Shown here one piece after another: positions 15,643 to 26,060 of a stretch of 62,655 bases of DNA (its first letter is position 1; every line of letters begins with the position of its first letter). The stretch is from Chloroflexota bacterium (GTDB lineage Bacteria; Chloroflexota; Anaerolineae; DUEN01), in the NCBI GenBank assembly GCA_013152435.1, contig JAADGJ010000074.1, forward strand, positions 1 through 62,655. Reading direction: 5' to 3'. The notes under the pieces were generated by a model. It ran no database searches. It was not told the DNA's origin and was given only the letters and a program-made list of their open reading frames with translations. A program made the translations under genes and the position numbers.

Positions 15643-16791
15643 CTACTGGGTCCTCAACAACAGATCCTCTAGCGCCCTGGTGACGGCTTGCGCCATTCGA
15701 TCCGCCGTGAATCGCTCTTCCACCCGGGCCCGGGCGGCCTGGCCCATGACCTCCCGCCGTGTGGAGTCTTGCAGCAGGGCACCCGCCGCATCGGCCATAC
15801 GCCCCTCGTCGCCCGGCGGGATCAGTATCCCCGTCTCGCCATCCGCCACGATCTCCGGCAACGCACCGTGGGCAAAGGCCACCACGGGCCTGCCCATCGC
15901 CATCGCCTCCAGATTCACCAGGCCAAACGGCTCCGGATCGCCCGGGTGCACGAACACGTCCATCGCCGCCAGAGCCGGACGCACGTCCTCCAAATGCCCA
16001 GTGAAGACGAGACGGTCCCGCAGATCCAGCTCGGCGGTCAGGCGCTCCAGACGCCTAGGATAGTCATCCTGCACTTCGAACGGGGAGCCGCCGACGATCA
16101 CACCCCATACATCCGGCATATCCTGACGGATCCGGGCCAGCACGCGCAGAAACCGATCCTGTCCCTTCCAGGGGCGCAGCCTCCCCACCATGCCCACCAA
16201 CGATGCGCTCAAGGGAATGCCATAGGCAGCTCGGAACGCCTCCCCGTCCAGACTGGGATCGAATCGTTCCACCTCGATCCCGTTGTACACGACCACGACC
16301 TTCCCCGGGCAGGGGAGATGAGCGGCGGTGGCACGAGAGTTGGCGATGACCCGGGTCGCCGTCGCGCAAAGCAGGCGCTTGCCCAGCCCATCGGCCCAGA
16401 GACGCCTGGGGCGGGATTCCGAGAGCCAGAAGTCACGCATGTGCCACACGAACGGGCACCGGGCCAGGCGAGCGGCGAGGGAGGCGTAGAGGGCGGAACG
16501 GACCGTGTTGGCGATGAGTAGAGCGGCGTCGATCTCCTGGGCCAGCCGGGCGATCGCCAGGGCGCCGATCAGCCAGTTCAACGGGGCGCGGGGGGAACGA
16601 CGCAGACGGGGCATGGGAGCCTGATGCACCGGGACGCCCAAGGCGATGGCCTGTTCGGCCAAAGGGCCTCCGGCACAAGCCAGATGGGGCTTCCAGCGGG
16701 TACGATCCAGATGCTTGAGGAGGAGCAACAGGCTGCGCTCGGCGCCGCCCAGCGCGAGCGCATGGTCGAGGAAGAGCACTTTCAAGGTCAC
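15643..16791 (-). CDS. GT4-family glycosyltransferase
   Basis: A 382-residue GT-B glycosyltransferase of family GT4, probably transferring a sugar from a nucleotide-sugar donor to a growing polysaccharide. The N-terminal domain opens with VLFLDHALALGGAERSLL and the C-terminal donor domain has GMVGRLRPWKGQDRFL. The EX7E-type motif is EPFGLVNLE, followed by PVVAFAHGALPEIV. It overlaps the upstream glycosyltransferase gene by four bases and is the last gene of the minus-strand polysaccharide operon. Donor and acceptor are unknown. Confidence 0.9.
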   Translation of the reverse strand: MTLKVLFLDHALALGGAERSLLLLLKHLDRTRWKPHLACAGGPLAEQAIALGVPVHQAPMPRLRRSPRAPLNWLIGALAIARLAQEIDAALLIANTVRSALYASLAARLARCPFVWHMRDFWLSESRPRRLWADGLGKRLLCATATRVIANSRATAAHLPCPGKVVVVYNGIEVERFDPSLDGEAFRAAYGIPLSASLVGMVGRLRPWKGQDRFLRVLARIRQDMPDVWGVIVGGSPFEVQDDYPRRLERLTAELDLRDRLVFTGHLEDVRPALAAMDVFVHPGDPEPFGLVNLEAMAMGRPVVAFAHGALPEIVADGETGILIPPGDEGRMADAAGALLQDSTRREVMGQAARARVEERFTADRMAQAVTRALEDLLLRTQ

Positions 16792-17858
16792 GAGGGTGTC
16801 TCCAATGCTCGGAGTATCCCCTTCGCCGCCCGATCCCAGTTCATCTCCTCCTCCACCCAGCGGCGGCCCGCCTGCCCCATCCGACGCCGCAGGGCCGCAT
16901 CCCCCAGGAGATCTCGCAGAGTTCGCGTCAGCGCCTCAGGATCGTCCGGGGGCACCAGGAGGCCGGTCTCGCCCTCCCGAACGGCCTCCACAGCACCGCC
17001 GCTGCGCCCGGCCACCACGGGGAGTCCACTGGCGCTGGCCTCCAGATACACGATGCCGAACCCCTCCATGCTGGCCGCCTCTCGCTCCTCACGAGCGGGC
17101 ATCACGAACACGTGGGCGCTGCGATACAGATCGGGCAGCCTCTCATCGGGGACGCGGCCGAGGAACTCCACCGCATGGGCCACGCCCAGATCACGCGCGA
17201 TCCGCTCCAGGCGTGGGCGATCCGGGCCATCACCAGCCACACGATAGCGCAACCCCGGGAACTCGGCCAGCAGGGCGGGCAACACCCGCAATACCATGTC
17301 GATCCCTTTGCGCGGGACCAGACGCCCCACGGTCAGGAGGACGAAGGGGGACTCCGGGGGAGAGGGTGGGGGCCGGAAGCGGGTGGGATCGGTGCCGGGA
17401 TACACCACCACCGGGCGGGGCAACCCCAATCGCCGCAAAAGCTCAGCATTGGCCCGGGTGATGGTGACCAGGGGGCGAGAGCGCCCCAACAGCCAGTTGA
17501 AGAGGGGACGATGCCAGCGGCGCTGCGCGGCCAGATAGTCGTTCCCGTACGCGATCGCCCCATACCGTCCCCGCGCCACGAGGGCGGCGGGCACGAGCAG
17601 CCGGGGATGGGCATGCCCCACCAGCACACGGTCGGGGCGCAGCGCGCCCAGGGAGCGGGCGAAGGCCCACGGGGTCGACGAGGGAAGGACTACCCTCCGA
17701 AAGGGCTCCTCCGCATCCGGAGACGCCCCCACCGGGGTCACCACGATCAGCTCGTGCCTCTTCGCCAGACGACAGGCGATCTCATAGAGATACGTCTGTA
17801 CCCCGCCTACGCCCGGCGGGAAGTCCAACGTGAGCAGAGCGATGCGCATCGCAGTCAC
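16788..17858 (-). CDS. GT4-family glycosyltransferase
   Basis: A 356-residue GT-B glycosyltransferase with the N-terminal glycine-rich LTLDFPPGVGGVQTYLYE loop, typical of mannosyl- and glucosyltransferases of GT4. The donor-domain strand reads LLTVGRLVPRKGIDMVL, and the EX7E-type catalytic motif is EGFGIVYLE. The sequence differs clearly from its neighbour, so the pair is not a recent duplication. Both ends overlap neighbouring genes by a few bases, showing tight coupling in the operon. The sugar specificity cannot be predicted. Confidence 0.9.
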   Translation of the reverse strand: MTAMRIALLTLDFPPGVGGVQTYLYEIACRLAKRHELIVVTPVGASPDAEEPFRRVVLPSSTPWAFARSLGALRPDRVLVGHAHPRLLVPAALVARGRYGAIAYGNDYLAAQRRWHRPLFNWLLGRSRPLVTITRANAELLRRLGLPRPVVVYPGTDPTRFRPPPSPPESPFVLLTVGRLVPRKGIDMVLRVLPALLAEFPGLRYRVAGDGPDRPRLERIARDLGVAHAVEFLGRVPDERLPDLYRSAHVFVMPAREEREAASMEGFGIVYLEASASGLPVVAGRSGGAVEAVREGETGLLVPPDDPEALTRTLRDLLGDAALRRRMGQAGRRWVEEEMNWDRAAKGILRALETPS

Positions 17859-19540
17859 CCCAAATATCCCAGATCCCTCAACTGCCGCTCGATCTGCTCC
17901 ATCTCCTCATCCGTATACGCCTGCTCCGCGCTCCGCCCGCCGAGGGTCGCCTCTCGCGCCACCGGCCTCCGCCGGGGTTCCGCATCCTCAGAGAAGAGAT
18001 CCAGCAACACCCAGCCGTCCGCCTCCTCCGGCACCGGCGCCCCCAGCAGGTGCAACACCGTCGGGGCGATGTCCATCAGGCCCGCGTCCATCCGCTGCCC
18101 GGCCGGGATCCCTGGCCCCCGGGCGATGAACAGCCCATCGAGAGCGTGGGTGCCGCTGCGCACCGGGTCAGCGAAGGGCATCCCGGTCCCCATCTCGGCC
18201 ATCACCTCCGTCCGATAGTCATCCATGACGACCGTAAGCTCCGGGGCATCCCGCAGGAAGGGGCCGCCATAGATCTCCTCCTTGCGGTACAATCGTACGG
18301 GCATCGGGTCCCCCGTCGTGGGATCGGAGATGTGGCGCAGTCCATCCTCGATCTCCGCCAGCAGACGTTCTGCCTCTTCCCCGGGCTCCACGATCCCCTC
18401 CGGATCACGCCCGCGCAGGTTCAGGTAGAGGCTGGCCTCGTCGGGGCAATAGGCCCGGGTGCGCCCCCAATCCACAGGGAGGTGGTTCAACCGCACCAGG
18501 CCACGCCGCTTTGCGCGCACGTACTCATCGCGCAGGAAGTTGGAGAGGGCGCGCTTCTTGAGCGGATCGGCCAGGCGACGGAAGGTGGGCGATGCCTGAT
18601 TCAGCCAGAAGAGCGGGGCGGCGAGCTTCCCCATTAGACGCGTGCGCCAGCCCACTTTCCCCACCGGCTTCTCGCTCTTCAACACCAGGTATCCCCGCTC
18701 CCGCAGCCACTCGTTGAGATAGAAGACGCGATAGGCAGGGCCAAAGCCATGATCGGAGACGATGAACACCCAGTCATCGTGATCCAACAGATCCAACAGA
18801 CGCCCCACCTGCTCATCCGCATCACGGTAGACCTGCAACAGGGCCTCGCCGAAGCGGGCGGCCAGGGCGGGATCGTGCCGGGGATGCTCAGGATCTATAT
18901 GCCGCCAGAACTGATGGCTGGCCTGGTCCAGCGGAGTCAGCACCACCAGGGCCACCCGCCAGGTGTAGCGGTGGAGCAGATGGAAGGCCACGTCCCCATG
19001 CATACGGAGGAAGCGAAGCTGCCCCTCCAATATCTCGGCGTCATCGTCCTGGCCGAGGGGCTTGGAGCTGACGAACTCGAAGGGGCGCCCCAGGAAACGA
19101 TCCACCTCCCGACTGAGCTCAGGAGGATGGGTATACACGAGATTCCCCCGGTTCAGCGGGGCAGGCCAGCCGGAGAGGAGGAAGCCCTCGACCGGGCGGG
19201 GAGGGAACGTGCCTGGCACGTGGACGATGCCCGTGGAAATCCCTCGCCGGCTCAGCAGTTCCCAAAAGGGAGGAGCCTGACAGTAGGAGAAATTAGCGAA
19301 GGTGTAGTCGTACGTCCCCGAGAGGCGCTGGCTGAAGCCGAAGACGCCGATCTTGGCCGGGTTCATCCCGGTGGCGAAGCAATACCAGGCGGGGACGGAA
19401 CGCGGCGGGATCACGCTCCACAACGTCCCGCTGGTCCCCTCCTCCATCAATCGGGCCAGATGGGGGAGATGAGCACGCCAGCGATGCACCAAATGAGGCG
19501 ACGCGCCATCCAAGCCGATGATCAGAACCCGCTCACCCAT
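17855..19540 (-). CDS. Type I phosphodiesterase/nucleotide pyrophosphatase-like hydrolase
   Basis: Alkaline-phosphatase-superfamily protein of the phosphodiesterase/nucleotide pyrophosphatase type (PF01663-like). It has the metal-binding IGLDGASPHL start, a nucleophile-type region PPRSVPAWYCFATGMNP, VLTPLDQASHQFW, and the metal-binding VSDHGFGP. There is no signal peptide, so it probably acts in the cytoplasm. I use the ATG at 19540 (MGERVLIIG) because AAGGGAG lies just upstream; a longer form starting at 19612 would overlap the glycosyltransferase gene much more. The product is about 561 residues. In similar clusters such proteins are thought to act on polysaccharide intermediates, but the substrate is unknown. 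Confidence 0.85.
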   Translation of the reverse strand: MGERVLIIGLDGASPHLVHRWRAHLPHLARLMEEGTSGTLWSVIPPRSVPAWYCFATGMNPAKIGVFGFSQRLSGTYDYTFANFSYCQAPPFWELLSRRGISTGIVHVPGTFPPRPVEGFLLSGWPAPLNRGNLVYTHPPELSREVDRFLGRPFEFVSSKPLGQDDDAEILEGQLRFLRMHGDVAFHLLHRYTWRVALVVLTPLDQASHQFWRHIDPEHPRHDPALAARFGEALLQVYRDADEQVGRLLDLLDHDDWVFIVSDHGFGPAYRVFYLNEWLRERGYLVLKSEKPVGKVGWRTRLMGKLAAPLFWLNQASPTFRRLADPLKKRALSNFLRDEYVRAKRRGLVRLNHLPVDWGRTRAYCPDEASLYLNLRGRDPEGIVEPGEEAERLLAEIEDGLRHISDPTTGDPMPVRLYRKEEIYGGPFLRDAPELTVVMDDYRTEVMAEMGTGMPFADPVRSGTHALDGLFIARGPGIPAGQRMDAGLMDIAPTVLHLLGAPVPEEADGWVLLDLFSEDAEPRRRPVAREATLGGRSAEQAYTDEEMEQIERQLRDLGYLG

Positions 19541-20501
19541 GTGCACTCCCTTGCAAGCCGTCTGCAAGTGCCCCGCGATAAAGCCGGGCGGCCCGAAGCT
19601 GGCCCAGCGCATCGGCCACGTCGCTGAGGACGATGACGCCAGCCACCGCCCCGGGCATCTGCAGCAGATGGGGGAAGAAGAGCAGCGTCCGTTTGATCAG
19701 ACGCAACAGGATACGCCCCACGGTAGGCGCCCTCGCATGTTTGGCCTCGAAATAATACGCGCCGATGCCCCGTCGAACGGAGGCCCGCCATTGGGCGCGG
19801 AGCGTGTACTCCCGAAAGTGCTCCACCTTCAACGGCAGATACAGCAGGAGATGGCCGCGCTGAGCGACACGGAGCTTGAGATCCACATCCTCGCCGGCGG
19901 CCACCGGGAAGCGCTCGTCAAACCCGCCCACATCCAAGAGGACATCCCGGCGGTAGGCGACGTTGTTGGTCCCCAGCCCCGGCACATCGCGCCCGGCCTC
20001 CTCCCTCGCCGCCCGCGCCCCCCACCGTCGCAGTCGCCGCAGGTGCTCGGCGCGGGCGACCGCGTTGGTGCGGATCAACGCCTCGGGCGGGTCCTGGTAT
20101 CCTCCCACGCCTGCCACGCCCGGGTGTCGCCGGAACCCGTCGTGCAGGCGCCGCAGCCAATCGGAGGGGACCACACAATCATCGTCGGTGAAGGCGACGA
20201 CCTCTCCCGTGGCGACCTCGATCCCCCGATTCCGGGCCGCGGCCGGCCCCCGGTTCATCTCCCGGCGGATGTAGCGCACCTGAGGGAACTCTCGCCGCAC
20301 CATCTCCGCCGTGTCATCGGTGGATCCGTCATCCACGACGATGACCTCGTGCTCCAGGCCGTCCTGCCGGATCACCGCGCTCAGGCAGCGCCGCAACGAC
20401 TCACTTCGATTGTAGGTCGGGATCACAACGGAGAAGACAGGAGAACCTGCCACGGTTCCGCCACTCCCCTTCCAAAGCCCCTCAAGGGGCCGAATGTCCA
20501 C
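19533..20501 (-). CDS. GT2-family glycosyltransferase
   Basis: GT-A fold glycosyltransferase of family 2. The nucleotide-binding part reads FSVVIPTYNRSESL and VIVVDDGSTDDT, the metal-binding DXD-type motif is FTDDDCVVP, and the acceptor-side motif is GEDVDLKLRVAQRG (ED). A hydrophobic C-terminal segment (LLFFPHLLQMPGAVAGVIVL) may attach it to the membrane. A GTG at 20453, 16 codons in, is an alternative start with AAGGGGAG upstream and would avoid most of the overlap with the flippase gene. Normal length for the family. The acceptor is unknown. Confidence 0.88.
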   Translation of the reverse strand: MDIRPLEGLWKGSGGTVAGSPVFSVVIPTYNRSESLRRCLSAVIRQDGLEHEVIVVDDGSTDDTAEMVRREFPQVRYIRREMNRGPAAARNRGIEVATGEVVAFTDDDCVVPSDWLRRLHDGFRRHPGVAGVGGYQDPPEALIRTNAVARAEHLRRLRRWGARAAREEAGRDVPGLGTNNVAYRRDVLLDVGGFDERFPVAAGEDVDLKLRVAQRGHLLLYLPLKVEHFREYTLRAQWRASVRRGIGAYYFEAKHARAPTVGRILLRLIKRTLLFFPHLLQMPGAVAGVIVLSDVADALGQLRAARLYRGALADGLQGSAHG

Positions 20502-21996
20502 TTCCTAATTTGAGGGATCGATAGAGGAGATGCCAGCCCGCCCTCAGCTGCTCCCGCTCCGTGAGCCAGAGCAGGCCGCCGTACAGGACGCTGACCGAGA
20601 CGCATTTGAAGGCCAGCCGTCCCCACAGCGACCAATCCCTCCCCACGTCTACCCCCATCAAGGTCGCCGGGGCGATGAGCGCCACCGCCACCGTCGGCCA
20701 TAGCCACATCGCCCTCCAGGAATAGTCCACCAGATGTCGGGTTTGGGCGAACAGCAGGACCAACCCCACCAGCACCATCAGGTCGGCGGCCAGCGCCACC
20801 CCCTCGATGCCCCACCATCTCCCTAACACGACGACCGCGGGGACGAAGACGGCGAGCTGCACGGCTCGCGCCCGGGTGACGCGACCCGGGTGCCCGGCCG
20901 CCACCAGCAGGTTGCCGGCCACCACCGTGAGCGGATCCGCCAGCGTATACACCAGCATGAGCTGGAAAGTGGTCAACATCGGCAACCATCGCTCCCCGAT
21001 CAGCAGACGGATCAGCTCCGGAGCCGCCAGGATGAACATCAGGCCGAACCCAAACCCCGCCCGAATCATCAGACTGGTCACGCGAAAGAAAGCCTGGGAC
21101 AGGCGAAGACGGTCGCTCTGCAATCGGGCGAAGGTCGGGAAGAAGACGGAGGCCAGGGGGTTGGCGATGATGCGCCGGGGATAGCGGGCGAACTCATAAG
21201 CCCGTGAGTAGTACCCCAGCGGCGTCTTCCCCAGCGCCGTGCCGATCCAGAAATCGTCAAAACGATCGAGCAGGTAGGAGAGATTGGTTCCCCACCAGAC
21301 CCGGATGCCAAAGCGCCAGAACCAGCGGAGCGCCTCTCCATCCCAACCCAGCCGGGGCGTCGGCGCAACGGGAAGGATCCAGCACACCGCCGAGCGGGCG
21401 ATCTGCCCACCGGCCTGCTCCAGGATCAGGCTCCAAGCCCCCCAGCCATACCATGCGGCGAGGGGGGCCGCGATCGTCATCGTGACGGAGCTCACCACAT
21501 CGGCCAGGGCCAGCCGGCGAAAGTCCAGATCACGGCTCAGAAACGTCTCCTGATACGCGTTCAGCCCCTTAATGAGGCTGACGCCGACGAGCGCCCACAG
21601 GATATACACCAGCGACGGCATCCCGGGATAGGCACGGGCGAGCACGGGGGCCAGGGCCGCCAACGTCATCAGGCTCCCGAGCAGCAAAGCCATCTGCAGG
21701 GTGAAGTAGGTCGAGACGACCCGGTCATCCACCTCCCGGCGATGGATCATCGCCCGGCCGAGCCCCAGCGCCCGGAGCCTGTCGGCCAGCTGGACGTAGA
21801 ACAGCGCCAGCGTCACGACGCCGAAATGTTCGGGCAGAAGCAGCCGGGCCAGGAGCACCGCCCGCGTGAGCCCCAGCGTCAACGTGATCGCGGACGCCCC
21901 GACGCTGTAAAACGACCCCCTCACGGCCCGAGCCGCGATCGATAAGCCCTCCGGCGGAGCGCCGCCCGGGGCGTCTACCCCATTACAAGCAGACAT
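20482..21996 (-). CDS. Polysaccharide flippase (Wzx/MOP superfamily)
   Basis: An integral membrane protein of about 504 residues with 12-14 hydrophobic segments, belonging to the polysaccharide transporter (Wzx/RfbX-like) branch of the MOP superfamily. These proteins flip undecaprenyl-linked oligosaccharides across the membrane. The arrangement VRGSFYSVGASAITLTLGLTRAVLLARLL followed by LPEHFGVVTLALFYVQL is the standard first part. It is the first gene of the operon, directly behind a strong promoter at 22051-22023, and I start it at the ATG at 21996 because the earlier ATG at 22044 lies upstream of the expected transcript start. The polymer it exports is not identifiable. Confidence 0.9.
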   Translation of the reverse strand: MSACNGVDAPGGAPPEGLSIAARAVRGSFYSVGASAITLTLGLTRAVLLARLLLPEHFGVVTLALFYVQLADRLRALGLGRAMIHRREVDDRVVSTYFTLQMALLLGSLMTLAALAPVLARAYPGMPSLVYILWALVGVSLIKGLNAYQETFLSRDLDFRRLALADVVSSVTMTIAAPLAAWYGWGAWSLILEQAGGQIARSAVCWILPVAPTPRLGWDGEALRWFWRFGIRVWWGTNLSYLLDRFDDFWIGTALGKTPLGYYSRAYEFARYPRRIIANPLASVFFPTFARLQSDRLRLSQAFFRVTSLMIRAGFGFGLMFILAAPELIRLLIGERWLPMLTTFQLMLVYTLADPLTVVAGNLLVAAGHPGRVTRARAVQLAVFVPAVVVLGRWWGIEGVALAADLMVLVGLVLLFAQTRHLVDYSWRAMWLWPTVAVALIAPATLMGVDVGRDWSLWGRLAFKCVSVSVLYGGLLWLTEREQLRAGWHLLYRSLKLGSGHSAP

Positions 21997-22019
21997 ACTC
22001 CCCCATCCATTCCCCCAAC

Positions 22020-22051
22020 GCGAGTATATACTCGCCGCCGCCATTTGTCAC
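22020..22051 (-). promoter_or_regulatory. Promoter of the polysaccharide operon, overlapped by a 16-bp palindrome
   Basis: On the minus strand GTGACA (22051-22046) is followed after 17 bp by TATACT (22028-22023). The -10 lies inside the perfect palindrome GCGAGTATATACTCGC (22020-22035), a likely site for a dimeric regulator that would block polymerase. The leader is about 20 nt. Confidence 0.65.
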
Positions 22052-22145
22052 ATCTGCTTCTTCCTATGACCGTTCAGCGCCATTCGCGGGGCCAGACGGC
22101 CGGCCACAGAACGATGCTCGAGTACACTACCTATCCGAAATTCCT

Positions 22146-22174
22146 TTGACTTCCCATTGGACTTGGGCTATAAT
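22146..22174 (+). promoter_or_regulatory. Promoter before yvcK
   Basis: TTGACT (22146-22151), 17 bp, TATAAT (22169-22174): nearly perfect sigma-70 consensus. Transcription would start near 22181 and gives an unusually long leader of about 330 nt if YvcK starts at 22511. A short reading frame (22189-22518) fills this leader. Confidence 0.75.
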
Positions 22175-22188
22175 CGCCTCTTGGGGGG

Positions 22189-22518
22189 ATGACCAGCATG
22201 CATGAGGGAACACAACCATATGTCAGATCGCATCGGGAATGGGTTCATCCCGGCATGCAGGTCACACGTCGGACGGCGCCCCGATTTGAGGAAGTGGCCA
22301 CGCTCGATCTCGGGCTGGCCGCATTGTTTGATCAGGCTCCGTCATCCTTGCACCTTCGACAACCGATCTTACAGCGTCAAATCGCCAAGGAGCGCGTGAT
22401 TCACACGATCCCGTCCGGTCATGCCGCCACCGTCGACGCCATCCCGCGGCCGTGCCAGCAACATCCACGGCTCGCACGCGCGCCGATCGCCTGGTCCAAC
22501 GGTGGGTACCGTGAGTGA
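22189..22518 (+). CDS. Possible leader ORF upstream of yvcK
   Basis: A 109-codon frame begins with ATG right after TTGGGGGG, eight bases downstream of the predicted transcript start, and its stop overlaps the GTG proposed for YvcK (GTGAGTGA). The protein (arginine- and histidine-rich, no membrane or signal segment) matches no family I recognise. It could be a real small protein translated in coupling with YvcK, a regulatory leader peptide, or only a chance frame in a structured leader. Position and RBS speak for translation; lack of homology memory speaks against a conserved function. Confidence 0.3.
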   Translation: MTSMHEGTQPYVRSHREWVHPGMQVTRRTAPRFEEVATLDLGLAALFDQAPSSLHLRQPILQRQIAKERVIHTIPSGHAATVDAIPRPCQQHPRLARAPIAWSNGGYRE

Positions 22519-23566
22519 GCATCACCATCACGGGGATGGGCCTAAGGTCGTCGCACTCGGCGGCGGGACAGGCCTATCCACCCTGCTGCGAGGATTGAAA
22601 GCGCACACGGACCACATCACGGCCATCGTAACCGTGGCCGATGACGGTGGAAGTTCCGGCCGCCTGCGAGAGGAATTGGGCGTATTGCCGCCGGGGGACT
22701 TCCGCAACTGCATCGCCGCCCTGGCCGACGATGAAGCGCTCATGACGAAGCTGTTCCAGTATCGCTTCGGCGAGGGCATGGGGCTCGGCGGGCACAGCTT
22801 TGGGAATCTGTTCATCGCCGCCATGACCGCGGTGACCGGCAGCTTCGACCGGGCCCTGTTGGAGTCCAGCCGGGTGTTGGCCGTGCGCGGGCGGGTGCTC
22901 CCATCCACGTTGAAAAGCGTGGTCCTGTGCGCAGATGTGCGTGAGGAGATCCCCGGCCAGGAGCCACGCTGGAGGCGGGTTTGGGGGGAGTCTCACATCC
23001 CCAAACAGGCCCATGGGCACATCATCGAACGTGTGTTCCTGCAGCCGGAGGATCCGCCCGCTTACCCGGAATCGGTACGGGCCATCCTGGAGGCCGACCT
23101 CATCGTGGCCGGGCCGGGAAGCCTGTTCACCAGCGTGCTGCCCAACCTGCTGGTCACGGACATCGCCCAGGCGATACGAGCCTCCCAGGCCGTCCGGGTA
23201 TACGTTTGCAATGTGGCCACCCAACGCGGCGAGACGGATGGCTTCGACGTACATGAACACGTGCAGGCGCTGCAATCCCATGTCGGCCGGGACCTGTTCC
23301 CCCTGGTACTGGCGAACAACGACTTCGCCACATCGCGCTCCATCGGCAAGGGCGTGTCCTGGGTACGCCCGCCCTCCCAGGAGGACATGGCCGTCGGGGG
23401 ATACCGCGTGGTAACGGCCAGCCTCATCGATCCAGAACGACCCTGGCGGCACCATCCCGGCAAGCTGGCGCAACATCTGCTGGCGCTCTACCGGGAAGAG
23501 ACCGCCGCTAGAGAGGAGATGCCCCTGGACGCCGGAGACCTCTCCTCCTCGTCGTTCTTCCACTGA
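22511..23566 (+). CDS. yvcK: YvcK/CofD-like UDP-GlcNAc-binding protein (gluconeogenesis factor)
   Basis: Member of the YvcK branch of the CofD family, which binds UDP-sugars and is needed in Bacillus and relatives for growth on gluconeogenic carbon and for cell-wall synthesis. Visible landmarks are [63 protein letters not shown] and the late [17 protein letters not shown] set the start at the GTG at 22511, which gives the short variable N-terminus usual here; an in-frame ATG at 22421 is possible. The usual partners RapZ and WhiA are absent. Here it sits upstream of gap and pgk, which fits a link to central carbon flux. Confidence 0.9.
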   Translation: MSEHHHHGDGPKVVALGGGTGLSTLLRGLKAHTDHITAIVTVADDGGSSGRLREELGVLPPGDFRNCIAALADDEALMTKLFQYRFGEGMGLGGHSFGNLFIAAMTAVTGSFDRALLESSRVLAVRGRVLPSTLKSVVLCADVREEIPGQEPRWRRVWGESHIPKQAHGHIIERVFLQPEDPPAYPESVRAILEADLIVAGPGSLFTSVLPNLLVTDIAQAIRASQAVRVYVCNVATQRGETDGFDVHEHVQALQSHVGRDLFPLVLANNDFATSRSIGKGVSWVRPPSQEDMAVGGYRVVTASLIDPERPWRHHPGKLAQHLLALYREETAAREEMPLDAGDLSSSSFFH

Positions 23567-23640
23567 GCTAGCGAGGAGAAAGGACGCTCCAGGCGCACTC
23601 CCCTCTGCTACGACAAACTCGCTTCAATGCAATACGGTAA

Positions 23641-24666
<1,026 letters not shown>

Positions 24667-24705
24667 TCACGAGCCCGTAATCGGCTCACCCGGGTAGGAT
24701 ACCGT

Positions 24706-24760
24706 GAGCTGGAAGCTGGGAGAAGATGCTGGTGTCCGGCCAGCCTCCAGCTTCCAGCTC
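24706..24760 (+). terminator. Compound hairpin between gap and pgk
   Basis: GAGCTGGAAGCTGG (24706-24719) and its exact complement CCAGCTTCCAGCTC (24747-24760) enclose a second small hairpin, GCTGG/CCAGC (24728-24732 and 24740-24744). A short T-rich run TTTACGTTT follows. It may partly end gap transcripts, or stabilise their 3' ends after processing, and so set the gap:pgk ratio. Confidence 0.6.
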
Positions 24761-24789
24761 TTTACGTTTCACAGATGAGAGAGGGTCCC

Positions 24790-25965
24790 ATGAACAAGAA
24801 GACCGTACGCGATATCGACGTCAAGGGGAAACGAGTGCTGGTGCGAGTGGATTTTAACGTCCCGCTGTCGGACGGCAAGGTGGCCGACGACACACGCATC
24901 CGGGCCGCCCTTCCCACCATCCAGTACCTGATCGACCAGGGGGCCAAGGTCATCCTGATGTCCCACCTGGGCCGCCCCAAGGGCCAGGTGAAGCCGGAGT
25001 TCAGCCTGAAGCCCGTGGCCGAGCACCTGAGCCAGCTCCTGGGGAAGCCGGTGAAGATGGCCCCCGACTGCGTCGGCCCGGAGGTGGAGGCGATGGCGGC
25101 CGAGCTACAGCCGGGCGACGTGCTCCTGCTGGAGAACACCCGCTTCCATCCGGAGGAGCGGAAGAACGATCCCGCCTTCGCCCAGCAACTGGCCAAGCTC
25201 GGGGATATTTATGTCAACGACGCCTTCGGCAGCGCCCATCGCGCCCACGCGTCCACGGAGGGGGTCGCCCACTACCTGCCGGCCGTGGCAGGCTTCCTCA
25301 TGGAGAAGGAGCTGAACTTCCTGGGCAAGGCGCTGGAGGCTCCGGAGCGACCGTTCATCGCCATCCTGGGCGGCGCCAAGATCTCCGATAAGATCGGCGT
25401 CATCCAGAACCTGTTGGGGAAGGTGGACGCCCTGCTGATCGGCGGGGGCATGGCCAACACCTTCCTGCAGGCCCAGGGGTATGACATGGCCGAATCCCTG
25501 GTGGAGGAGGACAGCCTGGACACGGCGAAGCAGCTCCTCCAGGAGGGCGAGGGGAAGATCTTCCTGCCCGTCGATCTCGTGGTGGCGGACGCCTTCGACG
25601 CGAACGCCAACCACAAGGTCGTGCCGGTGGACGAGGTCCCGGCCGGCTGGCGAGCGCTGGACATCGGGCCGGCCACCGTTGCCCACTTCAGCAACCGGCT
25701 GGCGGGCGCCAAGACCGTGGTCTGGAACGGCCCCATGGGCGTATTCGAGTTCCCGGCCTTCGCCAAGGGGACCGTCGCCATCGCCCAGGCGCTGGCCGAT
25801 CTGAAGGACGCGGTGACCATCATCGGCGGCGGCGACTCGGTGGCTGCCGTCAAGCAGGCGGGGCTGGCCGATAAGATCACGCACATCTCCACCGGAGGCG
25901 GCGCCAGCCTGGAGTTCCTGGAGGGGAAGACGCTGCCGGGCGTGGCCGCCCTGCTGGATAAGTAG
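24790..25965 (+). CDS. pgk: Phosphoglycerate kinase
   Basis: Glycolytic kinase that makes ATP from 1,3-bisphosphoglycerate, 391 residues from the ATG at 24790, which is preceded by GAGAGGG (an ATG 15 bases earlier lacks one). The substrate-binding start [34 protein letters not shown], the nucleotide loop [10 protein letters not shown] and the C-terminal GGGDSVAAV are all present. It is followed by a strong hairpin terminator. gap, pgk and yvcK on one strand form a central-metabolism group. Confidence 0.97.
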   Translation: MNKKTVRDIDVKGKRVLVRVDFNVPLSDGKVADDTRIRAALPTIQYLIDQGAKVILMSHLGRPKGQVKPEFSLKPVAEHLSQLLGKPVKMAPDCVGPEVEAMAAELQPGDVLLLENTRFHPEERKNDPAFAQQLAKLGDIYVNDAFGSAHRAHASTEGVAHYLPAVAGFLMEKELNFLGKALEAPERPFIAILGGAKISDKIGVIQNLLGKVDALLIGGGMANTFLQAQGYDMAESLVEEDSLDTAKQLLQEGEGKIFLPVDLVVADAFDANANHKVVPVDEVPAGWRALDIGPATVAHFSNRLAGAKTVVWNGPMGVFEFPAFAKGTVAIAQALADLKDAVTIIGGGDSVAAVKQAGLADKITHISTGGGASLEFLEGKTLPGVAALLDK

Positions 25966-25983
25966 CCTGTCCACTCACGTGCG

Positions 25984-26020
25984 CAGGCCCTGACCGAGGA
26001 TGGTCAGGGCCTGTTTCTAT
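25984..26020 (+). terminator. Rho-independent terminator after pgk
   Basis: A perfect 12-bp stem, CAGGCCCTGACC / GGTCAGGGCCTG, with a six-base loop, is followed by TTTCTAT. Confidence 0.8.
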
Positions 26021-26060
26021 CTCGCAAGCAGGCCTTGGGAGCGGCAGAGGAGGCGAGGCA

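Noticed and set aside
15448-15643. N-terminal extension of the antitoxin from an ATG at 15643
   Set aside because: The extra 72 codons span the promoter and operator and have no conserved content; the GTG at 15427 has a good ribosome-binding site.
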